Source of the DNA: Zea mays
Lineage: Eukaryota; Streptophyta; Magnoliopsida; Poales; Poaceae
Direction of reading: 5' to 3'
DNA: 64,000 bases
Assembly: GCF_902167145.1 (NCBI RefSeq)
Contig: NC_050102.1
Span: 11,036,850 to 11,100,849, forward strand
The notes under the pieces were generated by a model. That model searched no databases and was not told where the DNA came from. It saw nothing but the letters and a program-made list of their open reading frames with translations. This document shows positions 10,690-20,364 of the stretch, in pieces. The position numbers and the translations under genes are program-made. Within the stretch, counting starts at the first letter, position 1; each line of letters starts with the position of its first letter.

Positions 10690-12605
10690 TTGTCCCTTCT
10701 TCACAACCTCTGAAGGATATTATGAGGAACCGAGAAGCTACTGGAAGAATTGGAAAATGGGCTGCAGAGCTCAATGAATTTTGTATTGAATATGTTCATA
10801 GATCTTCGATTCAGTCTCAGGCGTTAGCAGACTTCATTGCTGACTGGACGCCAGGGGCTCAGGAGGAAGAAGCAAATAAAGACACCGAAGCATGGACAGT
10901 GTTTTGCGATGGGTCCTGGGGAACCTTCGGAGCGGGAGCGGCTGCTGTGTTGGTTTCACCTTCCAAAGTTAAAACTTGTTATGCGGCAAAGCTTGATTTT
11001 AGTTGCACCAACAACATTGCCGAGTACGAAGCCCTGCTTCTGGGGCTTCGGAAGCTAAAAGCAATGGGAATCAGAAGGGCTGTTCTTAAAACTGATTCCC
11101 AAGTTGTTTCGGGTCATATCGACAAGAGTTGCAAGGCTAAAGATCCGAAGCTTGAAAAGTATATGGACATGGTTCGGAGAGTTGAAGCTTCCTTTGAGGG
11201 ATTTTCTGTCAAAAATATCCCTCGGGGACAAAATGAGCATGCTGATTTGCTAGCTAAGTCAGCAGCACAGGGGCTGCCCTTACCTTCGGATGTCTTCTTC
11301 GAAACAATAAAAGCACCTTCGGTGGAACTTCTTGAAAGAGCAGTCCTCAGTATATCTCCTGTTTATAGCGAAGATTGGAGGACTGAGATCATCTCTTATC
11401 TTCAGGGTAAATTCCTTTCAGATGACGAAGCCTATAACAGAAGGATAGAGGCAAGAGCTCGTCCATATGTCATGATAGAAGGAGAATTGTACAAGCATGG
11501 AGTTTGTGCTCCGCTACTCAAGTGTTTATCCAGAACCGAAGGTATAGAGTTGATGAAAGAAATACATGCAGGCCTGTGTGGATCTCACATTGGATCTAGG
11601 CCATTACTTGGAAAAATTTTCCGCCAAGGATTTTATTGGCCGAAGGCAGCTTCGGATGCAGCGGAATTAGTCCAAAAGTGCGAAGGTTGTCAGAAATGTG
11701 CACGAGATCAAAAACAACCTTTGTCTTTAACACAGCTCATACAACCCATTTGGCCATTACAAAGGTGGGGCCTTGATTTGTTAGGTCCATTACCACCGGC
11801 CCAAGGGAACCTAAGATATGTTGTAGTGGCGGTGGAATATTTTTCTAAATGGATTGAGGCAAAGCCTTTAGCTACAATAACTTTGGCCACCGTCCAAAAG
11901 TTTTTCTGGCAGAATATTGTTTGTCGTTTCGGGGTACCAAAGACTATCACGGTGGATAATGGAACACAGTTTGACTCCAAAGCTTTTCGGGATTTCTGCA
12001 ATCAAATTGGTACGAAGATCCATTTTGCATCAGTCAGACATCCGGAGTCAAATGGACTCGTTGAAAGAGCCAATGGTATTATAATGACAGGAATAATGAA
12101 GTCAATTTTCAATCAACCAAGGGGAAAGTGGCCAGATCAGTTAACCAAAGTGGTGTGGAGCCATAATACAACAACATCAAGGTCTACAGGCTTTACCCCA
12201 TTCAAGTTATTATTCGGTGACGAAGCAATAACTCCAGAAGAAGCTAAAACTGGATCAATAAGGGTAGTAGCTTCGGCAGCATCAGGTTCCGAAGCTGATT
12301 ATTCTGTGGAAAAAGATGCTTTAGAAGGGATCAGGTTGCAAGCCGTGGAAAACATCAACAAATATCAAGCCGAAACAATTAAATGGCGAGATAGAAAGGT
12401 TCGGTTAAAGAATATTGAGCCAGGACACTTGGTGCTTCGGAGAGTGGCCAACCCGGAAACAGTGGGCAAGTTGCAGTTGAAATGGGATGGACCTTTCTTA
12501 GTAGCATCTTCGTCAAGACCCGGTTCATACAGACTGAAGGATATGGACGGCAACGACATTCCTAGGTCTTGGAATGCGGATGAGCTTCGGCGATATTATG
12601 TATAA
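10690..12605 (+). CDS. pol: Element B pol, second part: RNase H and integrase
   Basis: Continuation of the B polyprotein after the frameshift; the first in-frame ATG is at 10722 but it is not a natural start. RNase H begins near 10900 with CDGSWG, followed by the Glu region (NNIAEYEALL) and Asp (KTDSQVV). The integrase has an H-H-C-C zinc domain (about 11560-11700, HAGLCGSHIG ... CEGCQKC). Its catalytic core has D (GLDLLG, about 11770), D (VDNGTQF, about 11950) and E (ESNGLVERANG, about 12045). The frame ends at 12605 with an LRRYYV tail; no chromodomain is seen. That fits the Tat lineage, not a chromovirus. Apart from the upstream frameshift, the frame is clean over 627 codons. Confidence 0.88.
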
Positions 12606-13495
12606 CTCGATGTAATTTTTCATATTTTTCTTTCATGGCACCCTTTTCCTTTCCGAAGGGGGAGAAAGGTTTTTAATGGGGCCAGCACATGTAATTTCCT
12701 TTTTTAGTTCTATAAGAGCAAAATCCCCCAAGGAATGTAAATGTAAAAGCTGAGAACGCACCATCGAGTGCCAAAAAGTAAAGGTGAAGAAGCTCCAAAG
12801 TCGTTCCTAAGGGAATGCAGAGCTTATAGCGAAAAGTCAACGCTGATTCCGCCAAAAGTAAAGGCGAAGAAGCTCCAAAGTCGTTCCTAAGGGAATGCAG
12901 AGCTTACAGCGAAAAGTCAACGCTGATTCCGCCAAAAGTAAAGGCGAAGAAGCTCCAAAGTCGTTCCTAAGGGAATGCAGAGCTGAGGTGCGATTGTTTT
13001 TAAGAAAATAATGGCTATGAATATGGCTTCGGATACGTGTTTGACCATTCATTTTGCACATCACATTACATCATAGCATTTGCATTCATAAACATTCATC
13101 TAGGCATATGTAGGATAATCATCTTCATGGCATAAATGGTTGCTTCGGCAAAAAGAGGAAAAAGAAGGGGAAGGAAGAGCTTCGTGTACAAAAAGGAGAG
13201 CTTCGGAAAAAAGGAAAAATGTTGTTTCCTATGCTTTGCTGCGTACGAAAAGAAGGGAAGGTGTTTTTTCGCCTTCGGCTCAAAAGAAAATTTCGTCCAT
13301 ATCAAAGCATTTCTCATACATCAATGGAAGGATAAGGATATATAACAAGGTATGAACAGAATTCATTAAAGACAAGTTTTAGTTACATTTACAAAAGTTA
13401 TCTCAAAAGTTTCTCAAGTACTGTTTACAGTCTACTATCTAATCTCCAAGGAGCTTCGGCTTCGGCGTCATTTTTGATCATCGGCTTCGGCTTCG
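12606..13495 (+). repeat. Element B: 80-bp tandem repeats and non-coding spacer after pol
   Basis: From about 12771 to 12990 an 80-bp unit is repeated about 2.7 times (unit starts near 12771, 12851, 12931). Its core is AAAGTCGTTCCTAAGGGAATG, followed by CAGAGC. Element E has 60-bp repeats with almost the same core right after its gag. The remainder to 13495 is CTTCG-rich and holds no convincing gene; the small frames at 13096-13355 are low-complexity Lys/Phe-rich shadows. Confidence 0.8.
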
Positions 13496-14272
13496 TCATC
13501 CTACATGATTAAGGTCGTTGTAAGTCAAAATCAAGCTTACAGGAAAAGGTAAGCACAAGGTATGGTTTCTTACTGGTTCAAGGTGGCTACGAGCTTCGTC
13601 TCCAGCCTTTTCTCGCCCACCTTTTGTCCATATCATTTTTACAAATCTATTCGAGATACTTCGGGCGAGATCAGGAATGTCATCCAGGATTGATGGTGAT
13701 AAAGTGAAATTTGGCCTATTGACAATCTTTGCATGATCGCAGCCAGCCTTCAGGAAAGCCGCAGCAGTGCCTCGAGAAGCCACCCAGGCACAGAAGTCAC
13801 CATGCCCAGCTATGACTTCATCGAGCTCGTCAATCTCCCCCTCAATATGTTCGAAGGTCTTCGGTAGATCTTCAGCTGAGGGGGTGAATTTTTCACTGCT
13901 GGCTCCAACTGAGTAAAAAATCTTTCTTAATCGTTGAATGCATTTGTTGCTAAATTCCAAGCATTTTTCTTGAAGACTTGTCAGTAGTTTTCTCAAATCT
14001 GAATTTTGTTGAGCTTCGGTTTCAAGTTTTGCATTAAGATCTTGTTTTTCTCGTTCGGACTGCTCAGACTGACGGAGAAGCTTCGTGTTCAGTTCTGTTA
14101 TTTTTGCTTCTGCTTCAGCCAATAAACCTTCGGTTGCCTGGAGCTCAAAGTTCTTTTTCTCGAAAGCATCTGATTGCTCCTTTATTCTGCTTTCCAAATT
14201 TTTAATTATAACTTCGTGCTTCTTATCTTCAAAATCTTGCTGCATTTGCAAGGCTTTGCTCAACAGCATACT
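13496..14272 (-). CDS. Element B antisense frame 2: coiled-coil protein, function unknown
   Basis: Minus-strand frame of about 257 codons from the ATG at 14269; the frame is open some 50 bases further upstream. The first 110 residues are a strong heptad-type coiled coil (Glu/Lys/Gln/Leu-rich, for example FELQATEGLLAEAEAKI). A globular C-terminal part follows, with FCAWVASRGTAAAFLKAGCDH at its centre. A splice-acceptor-like CAG sits just before AGT-ATG (14273), so it may be the second exon of the antisense gene at 14385-16367 and not a separate gene. This kind of product is seen in antisense regions of maize gypsy elements; no biochemical role is known to me. Confidence 0.6.
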   Translation of the reverse strand, partial: SMLLSKALQMQQDFEDKKHEVIIKNLESRIKEQSDAFEKKNFELQATEGLLAEAEAKITELNTKLLRQSEQSEREKQDLNAKLETEAQQNSDLRKLLTSLQEKCLEFSNKCIQRLRKIFYSVGASSEKFTPSAEDLPKTFEHIEGEIDELDEVIAGHGDFCAWVASRGTAAAFLKAGCDHAKIVNRPNFTLSPSILDDIPDLARSISNRFVKMIWTKGGREKAGDEARSHLEPVRNHTLCLPFPVSLILTYNDLNHVG

Positions 14273-14384
14273 CTGCACGGAAACAATCTTCGTCAGACAT
14301 GTTTTTATTATTAGAAACAATAAAGTTAATGGACAAGTAGTTCACCTTGAAGTTGGAATAAAATAAACTACCAACGACATGTTG

Positions 14385-16367
14385 TCATCGGTAGCGGCTG
14401 ATGTCTGTTTCTAGCTTCGGGAAGCCGATACTCTTGGACAAAGTACTGATAACTTTGGCTCCTGTTTGACCTCGAATACAATCTAATTTCTCATCATCAA
14501 CGCCTCCGAAGAGGAGTGCCCCAGGTTTGTATCCACAGGATTTGGCATACTCTCTAAGCTCTTCTATTTCAGCTTTTGATAGTTGTTCTCCAACTAAATT
14601 CTGGAACATGAAGGTTTCATTTTCTGAAACTTCGTCAGCAATTTCTTTTCCTTTCCCCGACGCTGCGGTCACGGCCTCTTCGGCGGCGGTGGTAGCTTCT
14701 TCTGCAGCCATGTCTAGCAGTATTTGGTCAATGTGTTCAATTGTGCTCTCCAGGTTCAAACCTTCAGCTGAGGCAGCTTCGGCAGCTGCGGCCTCCGAAG
14801 GTGCAATTTCAATATCTGTCCCCTCTGCAGCCGCTGGTGTTTTCTGGGCTGAAGCTCTTGGCGGCGTCTTGTTAATTACTTCTGTCACAGTAATAATTCT
14901 TTGTTTCTTTGCCTTGATTGTTTTCGTCGATTTTTCGGGCTCCTTGTCCTTCTGAAAAAACTTTGTCAGTTGAGGGCCCAGTGGACTTAGCTTCGCAGGT
15001 AAGGATTCAGTCATTACCTTCAAAATTTCCTCAACGACAGCAGCAGAAGGTGATGCGGGGGTTTCTTCTGCTGCGGATATTTGTCGCTTCGGAGAAGAAG
15101 CTTTCCTCTTCTTCGGAATTTTCTTCTTTAATGGTTCTTTTTCTTCATTCATGGCCTCAGTTATCCTTTTTCTTTTTTGGCCCCCAGCACTTTTGTTCAG
15201 ATTTTCATAATCAGGGTAATCGAAGCCCAAGGCGTCCAACACTCGATTTAGCCTTCGCTTCGGACGGGTGCCGAAGGCAGCGGTCATCAATTGATCTTCT
15301 TTTTTTGAATAATTGCCAAGTATTTCATTGCACATTACTTCAATTGTATCTAGCCACTCTTGGCAAGGTGTTTTAAAGTACTTTTTAAACTTGAAATAGT
15401 AAGGTAAACGTACAAGTTCACCTTCTTTCTTTTCCCCCTGTAGCTTCGGCATTTCCCATTCTTTCAAACTGGGAAAAACTTTGAAAGCTAAAAACTCTTG
15501 AACCAGGTCCCTTGTGCTGATATGCTCTGCAATGATTCTGAATTCACTCATTGCTTGTTGTGTTGGACCTTCGGGTGTCATGTTGCAGCGAGGTCGGGTT
15601 TCTCCGAAGATTAGTTCCAGCGGGCTTTGCACAAGTTTTTCTTTGTCGTCATCAACCTTGACATAGAACCACTCAGATTTCCAGCCTGCTGCCCATTTGC
15701 TTCGGTAACTAATTACAGGAAACTTTGTAGTTTTCCGATAGGCGAAGTTATAACAACCAAAATTGTCGTGCAATCCATCCTTTCTAGCCTTCGTTTGATA
15801 ATGCAACTCGTGAACCCGGCAAAAGTTGTCCGCAAATGGTTCCGCTGCTTGGCTTCGGAGTGCCCAGATATAAACAATAAGTCTAACGATAGCGTTAGGG
15901 GTCAGCTGGTGAAAATAGATACCGAACTTATTCAGTACCTCTGCAATAATCCCATGTAGGGGGAACCTTAATCCAGCCTTTAGAAAGCTTTTGAAAATAA
16001 CAATTTCATCTTTCTTCGGCTTTGGGGTAGTCTCTTCTCCCCCGAAGCGCAATAGCTTCTTCTGATTTTCAGTAAAAAAGCCCGATTTTACCATCTTGGA
16101 CAGGTCAGCCTTCGAAACAGTAGATTTCCCGAAGTCCAAATGGCTGGGTTTGCTTGGCATGGCAATGCGATAATCATCTTCGGGATCAGTTTCCTCAATA
16201 TCTTCTTCCTCTGCTTCAGCGATTGCTTGTTCTGCATCATCACTAGGAATCTTTTCCGAAGTCACTAGCCCGGATCGTTGCATGGCTTCGGAGATAGGGA
16301 CAGTCTCCGAAGCTTCAGTTTCGTCCCCCTCACGCTCAACCCTGGCGGTAGAGCGCACTCTGGCCAT
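14385..16367 (-). CDS. Element B antisense frame 1: 660-aa protein with putative gypsy-type transposon domain
   Basis: An uninterrupted 660-codon frame opposite to pol, from the ATG at 16367. The N-terminal 90 residues are acidic. Residues about 95-330 contain LRFPLHGIIAEVLNKFGIYF and LTPNAIVRLIVYIWAL, which match the pattern of the family usually annotated as putative gypsy type transposon (Pfam PF04195-like) in grass genomes. It continues through a YFKFKKYF/W-rich region. The C-terminal third is low-complexity, Lys-rich then Ala/Glu-rich. Such antisense genes are established for the Tat lineage of plant gypsy elements. A TATA-like box lies 165-180 bp upstream. Function is unknown; nothing in it looks catalytic. 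Confidence 0.72.
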   Translation of the reverse strand: MARVRSTARVEREGDETEASETVPISEAMQRSGLVTSEKIPSDDAEQAIAEAEEEDIEETDPEDDYRIAMPSKPSHLDFGKSTVSKADLSKMVKSGFFTENQKKLLRFGGEETTPKPKKDEIVIFKSFLKAGLRFPLHGIIAEVLNKFGIYFHQLTPNAIVRLIVYIWALRSQAAEPFADNFCRVHELHYQTKARKDGLHDNFGCYNFAYRKTTKFPVISYRSKWAAGWKSEWFYVKVDDDKEKLVQSPLELIFGETRPRCNMTPEGPTQQAMSEFRIIAEHISTRDLVQEFLAFKVFPSLKEWEMPKLQGEKKEGELVRLPYYFKFKKYFKTPCQEWLDTIEVMCNEILGNYSKKEDQLMTAAFGTRPKRRLNRVLDALGFDYPDYENLNKSAGGQKRKRITEAMNEEKEPLKKKIPKKRKASSPKRQISAAEETPASPSAAVVEEILKVMTESLPAKLSPLGPQLTKFFQKDKEPEKSTKTIKAKKQRIITVTEVINKTPPRASAQKTPAAAEGTDIEIAPSEAAAAEAASAEGLNLESTIEHIDQILLDMAAEEATTAAEEAVTAASGKGKEIADEVSENETFMFQNLVGEQLSKAEIEELREYAKSCGYKPGALLFGGVDDEKLDCIRGQTGAKVISTLSKSIGFPKLETDISRYR

Positions 16368-16800
16368 TTAATTATGAACTTGTGGAACTTTAATACTTTC
16401 TTCCTCCGAAGCAGGTTTCAAACAGGAGCTTCGTTCGATTCCGACGGACAAGCTTCGGCGATGGTTAAAAATTTTGGCAGCAAAACAGTGCAAATAGCAA
16501 TGAATGCTGTGGTAACTTCACACCTACTCGTCTGTTTATATAGTGCTGCAGATAAGAAGGCGAAGCGCCAGAATTTTTACACCAGGCGGACACCCGCTCG
16601 CACTCGCTGCGTGGTGGACCGCAGAGACCGAACAGTAACTCTGCAAGGTGGGGCCGCTACACGCTGGGAGATTGAATCGTTTCTCGACAACGAGCTCAGG
16701 GAAGGTGTTTTTTAGACCTTCGGCGCTCCGAAGCTTAAGAGACTTTTTTCACGGATCAAGCTCGTTACGAAAAACGATCTAGCACCGCGAAAGGGGCTAC
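16368..16800 (-). other. Element B: leader of the antisense gene and polypurine tract
   Basis: Non-coding on the minus strand between the TATA-like box and the antisense ATG, then CTTCG-rich sequence. The plus-strand polypurine tract GCGAAAGGGGCTAC lies at about 16787-16800 directly before the 3' LTR. A 145-codon plus-strand frame here (16278-16715) is not convincing. Confidence 0.5.
16531..16544 (-). promoter_or_regulatory. TATA-like box of the antisense gene
   Basis: Minus strand reads CACTATATAAACAG, a good plant TATA box. It is about 165-180 bp upstream of the ATG of the 660-codon antisense frame and outside the LTR. A start site some 30 bp downstream would give a leader of about 135 bases. 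Position and match are seen; activity is inferred. Confidence 0.45.
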
Positions 16801-17385
16801 TGTTGGGTCTATGCTTCGTCGCCGAAGGTCTTATATAAAGAAGTGGTCCTTGGCTGAAGCTGTTTGCATAAGATAGCCGAAGGTTCCTCTTCGTGAAGCT
16901 TCGGTATTACAAACCGACTTAAAGGTAGAATGACCTTTTAGTCCATAAAGGTCTGAGTTAATGTTGTAAGCTTTTATAAGGGGCATATTTGTAATTCCTC
17001 ACAGGCTGCGTCCTGTGCCTATAAATAGTGAACAGTATTCCGTTACTGTTCAGGCATTCCGGTATTGGCAATCGCATCATTCGGGAACTAACCTTTGCCA
17101 AGGCAGAGGTATAACTGTATTTAATGATTAAACATACTGAGTAAATATAATGTGGTTCGTTTATGATTCGTTTACTTTGATACTCTATATTTTATGTTAT
17201 TTTATACAATCTATTAAAATACAATTACGAAGATTTAGTCTTCGTAATCGTATTGTCATCAACCTTCGTCCAAGGTCCATTAATCCCCGAAGGAATAATG
17301 TCTCGTTGGACGAAGGACATTAACATTTAAACACTTTATGTTGCCTTGTTCTTGATTCATAGCATTTGAGAACAAGTCCCCAACA
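16801..17385 (+). repeat. Element B: 3' LTR
   Basis: 585 bp, matching 8024-8609 with few differences, for example single bases near 16850 and 17090 and the C lost near 17175. TATA box at 17019-17027. Followed by the target duplication CCTTG. Confidence 0.92.
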
Positions 17386-17390
17386 CCTTG

Positions 17391-17491
17391 TGTCACTGTT
17401 TGGAGAAGCACTTTTGAGATCTTTAGAATCGGCCATATAAGCCTGATTTTGTAGATCTGCAACTTCTTCCCCAGCGGAGTCGCCAAAAGTA
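17391..17491 (-). other. Element A: primer-binding site and 5' end of gag
   Basis: On the minus strand, after the A LTR, TTTTGGCGACTCCGCTGGGG (about 17468-17489) is the primer-binding site. The gag frame is open from about 17461 and has its first ATG at 17436. It runs to the B insertion at 17391 and resumes at 8018. Confidence 0.7.
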
Positions 17492-18313
17492 TGTTGGTGC
17501 CTTTTTGGTCACCAAACACTATAATGAACCGCTTAGCGGTGCTTGGCACCTTGGGTTCGGCTCCGCAAGGTGAACAGTAGTGGCGGCCTGCGACAGGTCG
17601 CCGGATCGCCTGGTAGTGCCCTCTGCGACGGCGCGGACGGTCCGCGGCCTTGGGCCGGACGGTCCGCGACCTGGGCGCAGGAGCGGTGTCTTCCCTGCGT
17701 CACACCGGACGGTCCGCAGCTCTGGGCCGGACGGTCCGCGACCTGGTGACAGGGTCGTCTTCCTCCTCCTTGCTGGAATCTAGATCTCGTCCCCTGGGGG
17801 AAAAGATCTTAAGGTGCTCCGGGTCGACAGGTCACCCGGGGCGTCCCCAGACGACGTGGAGTCGCCTAGGAATTAAGAGATCAAATCGAGGAAGAGGTCT
17901 TGGATGGACAACTAGATCTTGCCCCCCGGGAGGGGTGAGATCCTAGGGTCGTGTTGGGATCGGCAGGCCACCCAAGACGGATCTAGACGACGTAGAGTCG
18001 ACTAGGGGTGGAGGTGGATATGCGGAAGGCTACAACTAGAACTATGCTACATCTACTCCTAGGGCAGGAAAAGTAAGTAAGGTAATTGGTTCGATTGGAA
18101 TGTGTTCGGGGGGTTCTCAATCGGCCGTACCCCTTTATATTTATAGGGGAGGAGGTCTGGACCTTTTCCTAAGAGATAGCCAACAAACTCCCACGTGATT
18201 AGATGGATAACCACGCACGAGATAAGGATAAACATCTGAGTTAATCTAATCTCGGGACACGCGGACCGTCCGGGCCCATGAGCCAGACCGTCCGCTCATT
18301 TTGGTGTCCAACA
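17492..18313 (-). repeat. Element A: 5' LTR (right copy)
   Basis: 822 bp, nearly identical to 5169-5990. Differences include ATCTCG for ATCTCA near 17788 and GGAGGAGG for GGATGAGG near 18148. CGGACGGTCCGCG palindromes are conserved. Followed by the target duplication CCTTG. Confidence 0.9.
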
Positions 18314-18318
18314 CCTTG

Positions 18319-18868
18319 CATGTGTTGGATGGAAGGTAGGAGGAATAACGTAGGCGCGAACTATAAAGACACGTCTCAATCATTTGTTTGAATAAGAAAA
18401 GGGAAAAGTTAAAAGAAAAGAACCAATAATGCATTGTACCGTAGATTTTTTTATTGCAATTTTCACCATAAGGCTGAATCGACTGTTTTTTTACCTCCAA
18501 AGCGGACATACTATACCCCAAGTTTTCTTTCACGTTAGAAAAAATACACCATGCTTGAAGTAGAAGTATATTCACGTTACCATGCACCACGACTCGTCAA
18601 CGTAAGGGAACAATGAGCTCATCATCCTGTTCATTTTGGATTAAAGTCGGCTGTTTAGACTGGTGCAACTAAAATATATAGAGACAAAAATATTTTAAAA
18701 ATAGTAAAAGCCGGTACAGATTAAAGCCATTTGCGAATGCAGCGGGAAAGTGACCATATCCTCCTCCAGCCTCTTCAACCTCCTCCACCTCATCTCCCCT
18801 TCTCTACAAGGGAACATGAATGCATGTAACTTATTGTTAAGCTGGTTGCCGTTCTCTTGTCCCATATT
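18319..18868. other. Unassigned host sequence right of element A
   Basis: 550 bp of ordinary sequence that was joined to 5163 before A inserted. It has a pyrimidine-rich stretch (CTCCTCCAGCCTCTTCAACC and similar, 18760-18810). No gene or repeat recognised. Confidence 0.4.
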
Positions 18869-20030
18869 TTTTTTATAAGAGATTCCTTATTTCTATTATT
18901 AGAAATACAGCAGAAACTAAGATAACAGAGTAGGATTGCAACCCAGGAATCAGAGAAACATGCAGATGAACATGATCACCGCAAAACGAGACCTACTGGA
19001 CTAACAACAGTTTTCCAGCTAGGCATGCAGGCCTGATTCAGGACCCAGGAACAAACAAGAACCAAGATCAGCAATGACCTAAAATCACAAATCACAAACG
19101 AGCTAACACACTAGTTTTGACAAAATGCAAATCCACTTGAGATACAGGACAGAGGGACACCCAGGCAAGACATGTTTTCCTTATTCATGCTGACGATCCC
19201 TTTCCTCGTCATCATCTTCATCGCGGTCTTCATCTCCATTTCCCAGCTTAGCACAAGCAGCTTTCATCAACAACTTTGCGCCCTCCTGCACGAGATCTTG
19301 AAGCTCCTTTTTACTAAGACCTGCCCAATGCGTCATAAGAGCGCGAGCGTGACACAAATTTCATCAGGAGATTTAATTAAAACATTTTCAAAACACATTT
19401 TGTTTCTGGCTTTCCAGATGGCCTAGCATATAGCAGAGACACCTATAATGTGAATGATGTCTAACCCTGGTAAATGTTTTTTTAACCAAAGCCAACATTG
19501 ATCAATATCACCAAGGATGTCCTTCTTGTTAATGATCTTCGCAACCATTCCCCAAATAACTTTGGCAATAGAACACCTAAAGAAGAGTGGTCAATGGTTT
19601 CAATCTGATTACAAAAGTAACAGTTATAATCACCCACCCACTTTTCTTACACATATTGTCCTTGGTAAAAAAACTATTTTCAAGGGACCACATGAAAATT
19701 TTAATCTTAGGAGGAATTTTCCCCTTCCATGTATGTTTCATATATGGGCCATAGACCCATAGTTACAAGGATCCGCATGAGCATACATAGATTCCACAGA
19801 AAATTTCTTATGTGTTCCCCATTTCCAGATTATCTGATCAGATGTATCAAAATCCAACTTGAATTTTCTTGCTTTATCACAAACCTCATTCCACTTCTCA
19901 GCTATTCATGTAACCATCTTATGAAACAAAGCTGCCAGTCTTTCTTTTGAGCTTCCAAAACTAAGATATTTTTATCTTCACAGGTCTCATAAAGGAGAAT
20001 CCTGATTCCACATCGGACCTTGTGTTGCAT
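18869..20030 (-). pseudogene. LINE-type (L1-like) ORF2 C-terminal fragment with zf-RVT region, decayed
   Basis: Read on the minus strand from 20030, shifting frames give the sequence typical of the end of plant non-LTR reverse transcriptases. First comes DQIIWKWG and KFSVESMY, then KIPPKIKIFMW (about 19680-19715). Next is a zinc-binding segment CYFCNQIETIDH (about 19595-19635), then WGMVAKIINKKDIL and ICWAIWKARNKMCF-like stretches. This is the zf-RVT module. Several frameshifts and stops make it a pseudogene, and RT and endonuclease are absent. A run of eight T at 18869-18876 on the plus strand may be the remnant of the poly(A) tail, which would put the 3' end there. It lies downstream of the RING gene on the same strand. 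Confidence 0.6.
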
Positions 20031-20364
20031 CAGGTTCAAGCAGAATGGAATTTACATTTATCTTGATACGCCCAACGGAGCAGAGTACACAACAGAACGG
20101 ACGAACCGACCACCTTCTAAGAAGCAAGCTACAACTGAACAGAAGGAAGCGACACTATACTGTACTGCTGCAACCTGAGGAAGAAACAGTCCAAAACATC
20201 ACCTGAAGCTAGACAAAATAAAACGCCAATTATCACCACCTGGACAGCGAGCTGGGAAGTCGCTCAACACCGCCCACAGGTTCAGTCAAAGAAGTCCTAA
20301 AGGGCTATCAGAAATAAGATTAGGTCCAAACTCTTAAGGATCAGCTGCCTGTGGGGGCTGGCCG
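20031..20364 (-). other. Region downstream of the RING/coiled-coil gene
   Basis: About 330 bp that would be the 3' flank or UTR of the minus-strand gene. An 8-bp inverted repeat GTTAGCCA/TGGCTAAC with a GGCCAGCC core flanks its stop codon at about 20366-20397. Nothing else recognised. Confidence 0.35.

Larger units (their letters stand above)
8024..17385 (+). mobile_element. Element B: Ty3-gypsy (Tat-like) retrotransposon, pol without gag, with antisense genes
   Basis: Complete element inserted in the gag of A, with target duplications CCTTG at 8019-8023 and 17386-17390. LTRs are 8024-8609 (586 bp) and 16801-17385 (585 bp), almost identical, so insertion is recent. The order is LTR, primer-binding site, protease-RT, RNase H-integrase, 80-bp tandem repeats, two antisense frames, polypurine tract (about 16787-16800), LTR. 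Antisense frames between integrase and the 3' LTR are a feature of the Tat lineage. Gag is missing and pol has a one-base frameshift, so this copy is not autonomous. Confidence 0.9.
5164..18318 (-). mobile_element. Element A: gag-only Ty3-gypsy-type LTR retrotransposon, split by element B
   Basis: Complete minus-strand element bounded by direct duplications CCTTG (5164-5168 and 18314-18318). The two LTRs, 5169-5990 and 17492-18313, are both 822 bp with TG...CA ends and near-identical sequence. The primer-binding site side is on the right, the polypurine tract on the left. Its only coding sequence is gag, interrupted by element B; with B removed the element is about 3.8 kb. No protease or pol is present, so it would be non-autonomous. 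The LTR ends and the CGGACGGTCCG repeats suit a maize gypsy family, but I do not assign a name. Confidence 0.88.

Noticed and set aside
13096..13355. Lys/Arg- or Phe/Leu-rich frames after the B repeats
   Set aside because: Low-complexity composition, overlapping in both strands, no start context or homology.
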